Assembly (NCBI GenBank): GCA_019359245.1
Contig: JAHHHR010000003.1
Location: forward strand, 124,001 to 188,000
Length of the DNA: 64,000 nt
Direction: 5' to 3'
From: Nostoc desertorum CM1-VF14
GTDB taxonomy: Bacteria > Cyanobacteriota > Cyanobacteriia > Cyanobacteriales > Nostocaceae
Shown: positions 63,044 through 64,000 of the stretch, in pieces
Numbering within the stretch: position 1 is the stretch's first letter
How the letters are laid out: each line of letters begins with the position of its first letter
The notes under the pieces: model-generated
Seen by the model: only the letters and a program-made list of their open reading frames with translations
Databases searched by the model: none
What the model was told of the DNA's origin: nothing
Made by a program: the position numbers and the translations under genes

Positions 63044-64000
63044 ATGAAAATCTTAGTTGCTAGCCACACTTATATCGTAGACCTAAACTGCGAGAAATTA
63101 CGCGCTTTATCTCAACTAGAACCCGACATTGAAGTGACAGTTGTAGTCCCAAAGCGCTGGAAGCCAGGCGGCGTGCAAAACAGAATTATTGAAACTGAAT
63201 ACCGTGATGAAGGCAAATTTAGAATAGTTCCCGTTTCTAATTTTAGTCAAAATCATCAGGGACTCCTTACCTTTGGCACTGATTTGATATCTTTATTAAA
63301 ACAATTTCGTCCTGAAATCATCCAAGTAGAACAAGGGTCTAGGGGGCTAGCTTATACTCAGATGATTGTTTTAAATCAGCTATTAGGACTCAAGGCAAAA
63401 AATGTATTTTTTACTTGGTGGAATTTACCCTATGAATTGAAATTACCAGTTGCTTTATTAGAAAAATATAACCTCAACCACAGCCACGGCATCATTTCTG
63501 GTAATCAAGATGGAGCAGAAGTTTTGCGACAACGGGGATATAAAGGGGCAATTAAAGTCATGCCTCAACTGGGTATAGATGAAAAATTATTTACTCCTAA
63601 AGCTCAACCAGAATTATCAGCTAAGTTAGGCATTGAAAAAGAAGATTTTGTAGTAGGTTTTGTTGGCAGATTTGTGCAAGAGAAAGGCTTATTAACCCTT
63701 TTAAAAGCCTTAATTACATTAAAATATAAACCTTGGAAATTACTGCTATTGGGGCGAGGAGAGTTGCAAAATGAATTAATGAAAATTGCAGTAGAAAATG
63801 ATATTAAAAAACGGTTTATTTTAATTGAAAGTGTTCCTCATGACGAGGTTAAAAACTATATTAATTTAATGAGTACTTTGGTACTGCCTTCCGAAACAAC
63901 TTACAAGTTCAAAACCTTAACTTCTGTTGGCTGGAAAGAACAATTTGGTCATGTGCTAATTGAAGCGATGGCTTGCCAAGTTCCTGTGATTGGTTCCGAT
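63044..64000 (+). CDS. hpsO: GT4 glycosyltransferase, HpsO-like, cut by the window end
   Basis: 319 codons are visible from ATG 63044 to the window edge, all open. MKILVASHTYIVDLNCEKLR, VVPKRWKPGG, IQVEQGSRGLAY, a linker with VMPQLGIDEKLF, then VGFVGRFVQEKGLLTLL and FGHVLIEAMACQVPVIGSD show a GT-B GT4 enzyme including the E-x7-E region. About 60-80 residues are missing at the C-terminus. Position after the hpsN-like gene supports HpsO. Confidence 0.82.
   Translation, partial: MKILVASHTYIVDLNCEKLRALSQLEPDIEVTVVVPKRWKPGGVQNRIIETEYRDEGKFRIVPVSNFSQNHQGLLTFGTDLISLLKQFRPEIIQVEQGSRGLAYTQMIVLNQLLGLKAKNVFFTWWNLPYELKLPVALLEKYNLNHSHGIISGNQDGAEVLRQRGYKGAIKVMPQLGIDEKLFTPKAQPELSAKLGIEKEDFVVGFVGRFVQEKGLLTLLKALITLKYKPWKLLLLGRGELQNELMKIAVENDIKKRFILIESVPHDEVKNYINLMSTLVLPSETTYKFKTLTSVGWKEQFGHVLIEAMACQVPVIGSD

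Overview
The window reads as chromosome from a filamentous, probably heterocyst-forming cyanobacterium of the Nostoc/Anabaena type. The evidence is the frequent HIP1 octamer GCGATCGC, heptamer tandem repeats in spacers (AAAATCC, TAACTCC, TTTTAAT types), a phycobilin-pathway heme oxygenase, cyanobacterial families (DUF3181, ABA4-like, Uma2, 2TM) and a right-hand cluster that I recognise as resembling the hormogonium polysaccharide (hps) genes. No ribosomal RNA, CRISPR array or prophage was seen. There is one tRNA (Arg-ACG).

Layout. (1) 0.7-12.6 kb: two large extracellular-type proteins without signal peptides (a phytase-like/GDPD/RTX chimera and a seven-repeat beta-propeller/DUF4114 protein), followed by a type I secretion exporter with a cyclic-nucleotide-binding domain and its HlyD partner. 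This looks like a secretion locus next to its cargo. (2) 12.7-13.3 kb: a small graveyard holding a dead Uma2 fragment abutting a gutted IS1-like element. (3) 13.4-21.4 kb: a surface-glycan/deoxysugar cluster, mostly on the minus strand (extended SDR epimerase, RfbC, C-methyltransferase, RfbF-like cytidylyltransferase, PIG-L deacetylase, Fe/2OG dioxygenase, an atypical SDR, and a converging DUF4910 peptidase-like gene). (4) 22.0-24.4 kb: a stand-alone HTH-NACHT NTPase, possibly defence or signalling. (5) 24.9-46.3 kb: a long plus-strand run, the most unusual part of the window. It holds a glycosidase-GT2 fusion, a small membrane protein, two overlapping ABC half-exporters, a ChbG/YdjC-like deacetylase, four tandem paralogous GT-like proteins, four GT2 proteins that share an unnamed ~95-residue C-terminal module (plus a 21-codon remnant of a fifth copy), a membrane fusion protein, a MacB/FtsX-type permease without ATPase, and a metallophosphoesterase. 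(6) 46.4-58.0 kb: housekeeping and conserved genes (serine hydrolase, NlpC/P60 endopeptidase, GT2, MFS, tRNA-Arg, moaC, Uma2, small conserved proteins, ABA4-like, cobW, heme oxygenase, glmM). (7) 58.3-64.0 kb: a GT-like gene, then hpsL-like, GT4, hpsN-like and hpsO-like genes. The last is cut by the window end.

How they may work together. Region 5 has the parts list for assembling and exporting a glycan or glycoconjugate: many glycosyltransferases, a membrane-bound GH-GT, a deacetylase, a probable heterodimeric ABC flippase/exporter, and an MFP/permease pair. I infer a dedicated, lineage-expanded glycoconjugate system. The repeated C-terminal module and the four tandem GT-like paralogs are the best candidates for something undescribed. 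Region 3 could supply a branched, N- or O-modified deoxysugar to surface polysaccharide. Functions in both regions are inferred from families and gene order, not shown.
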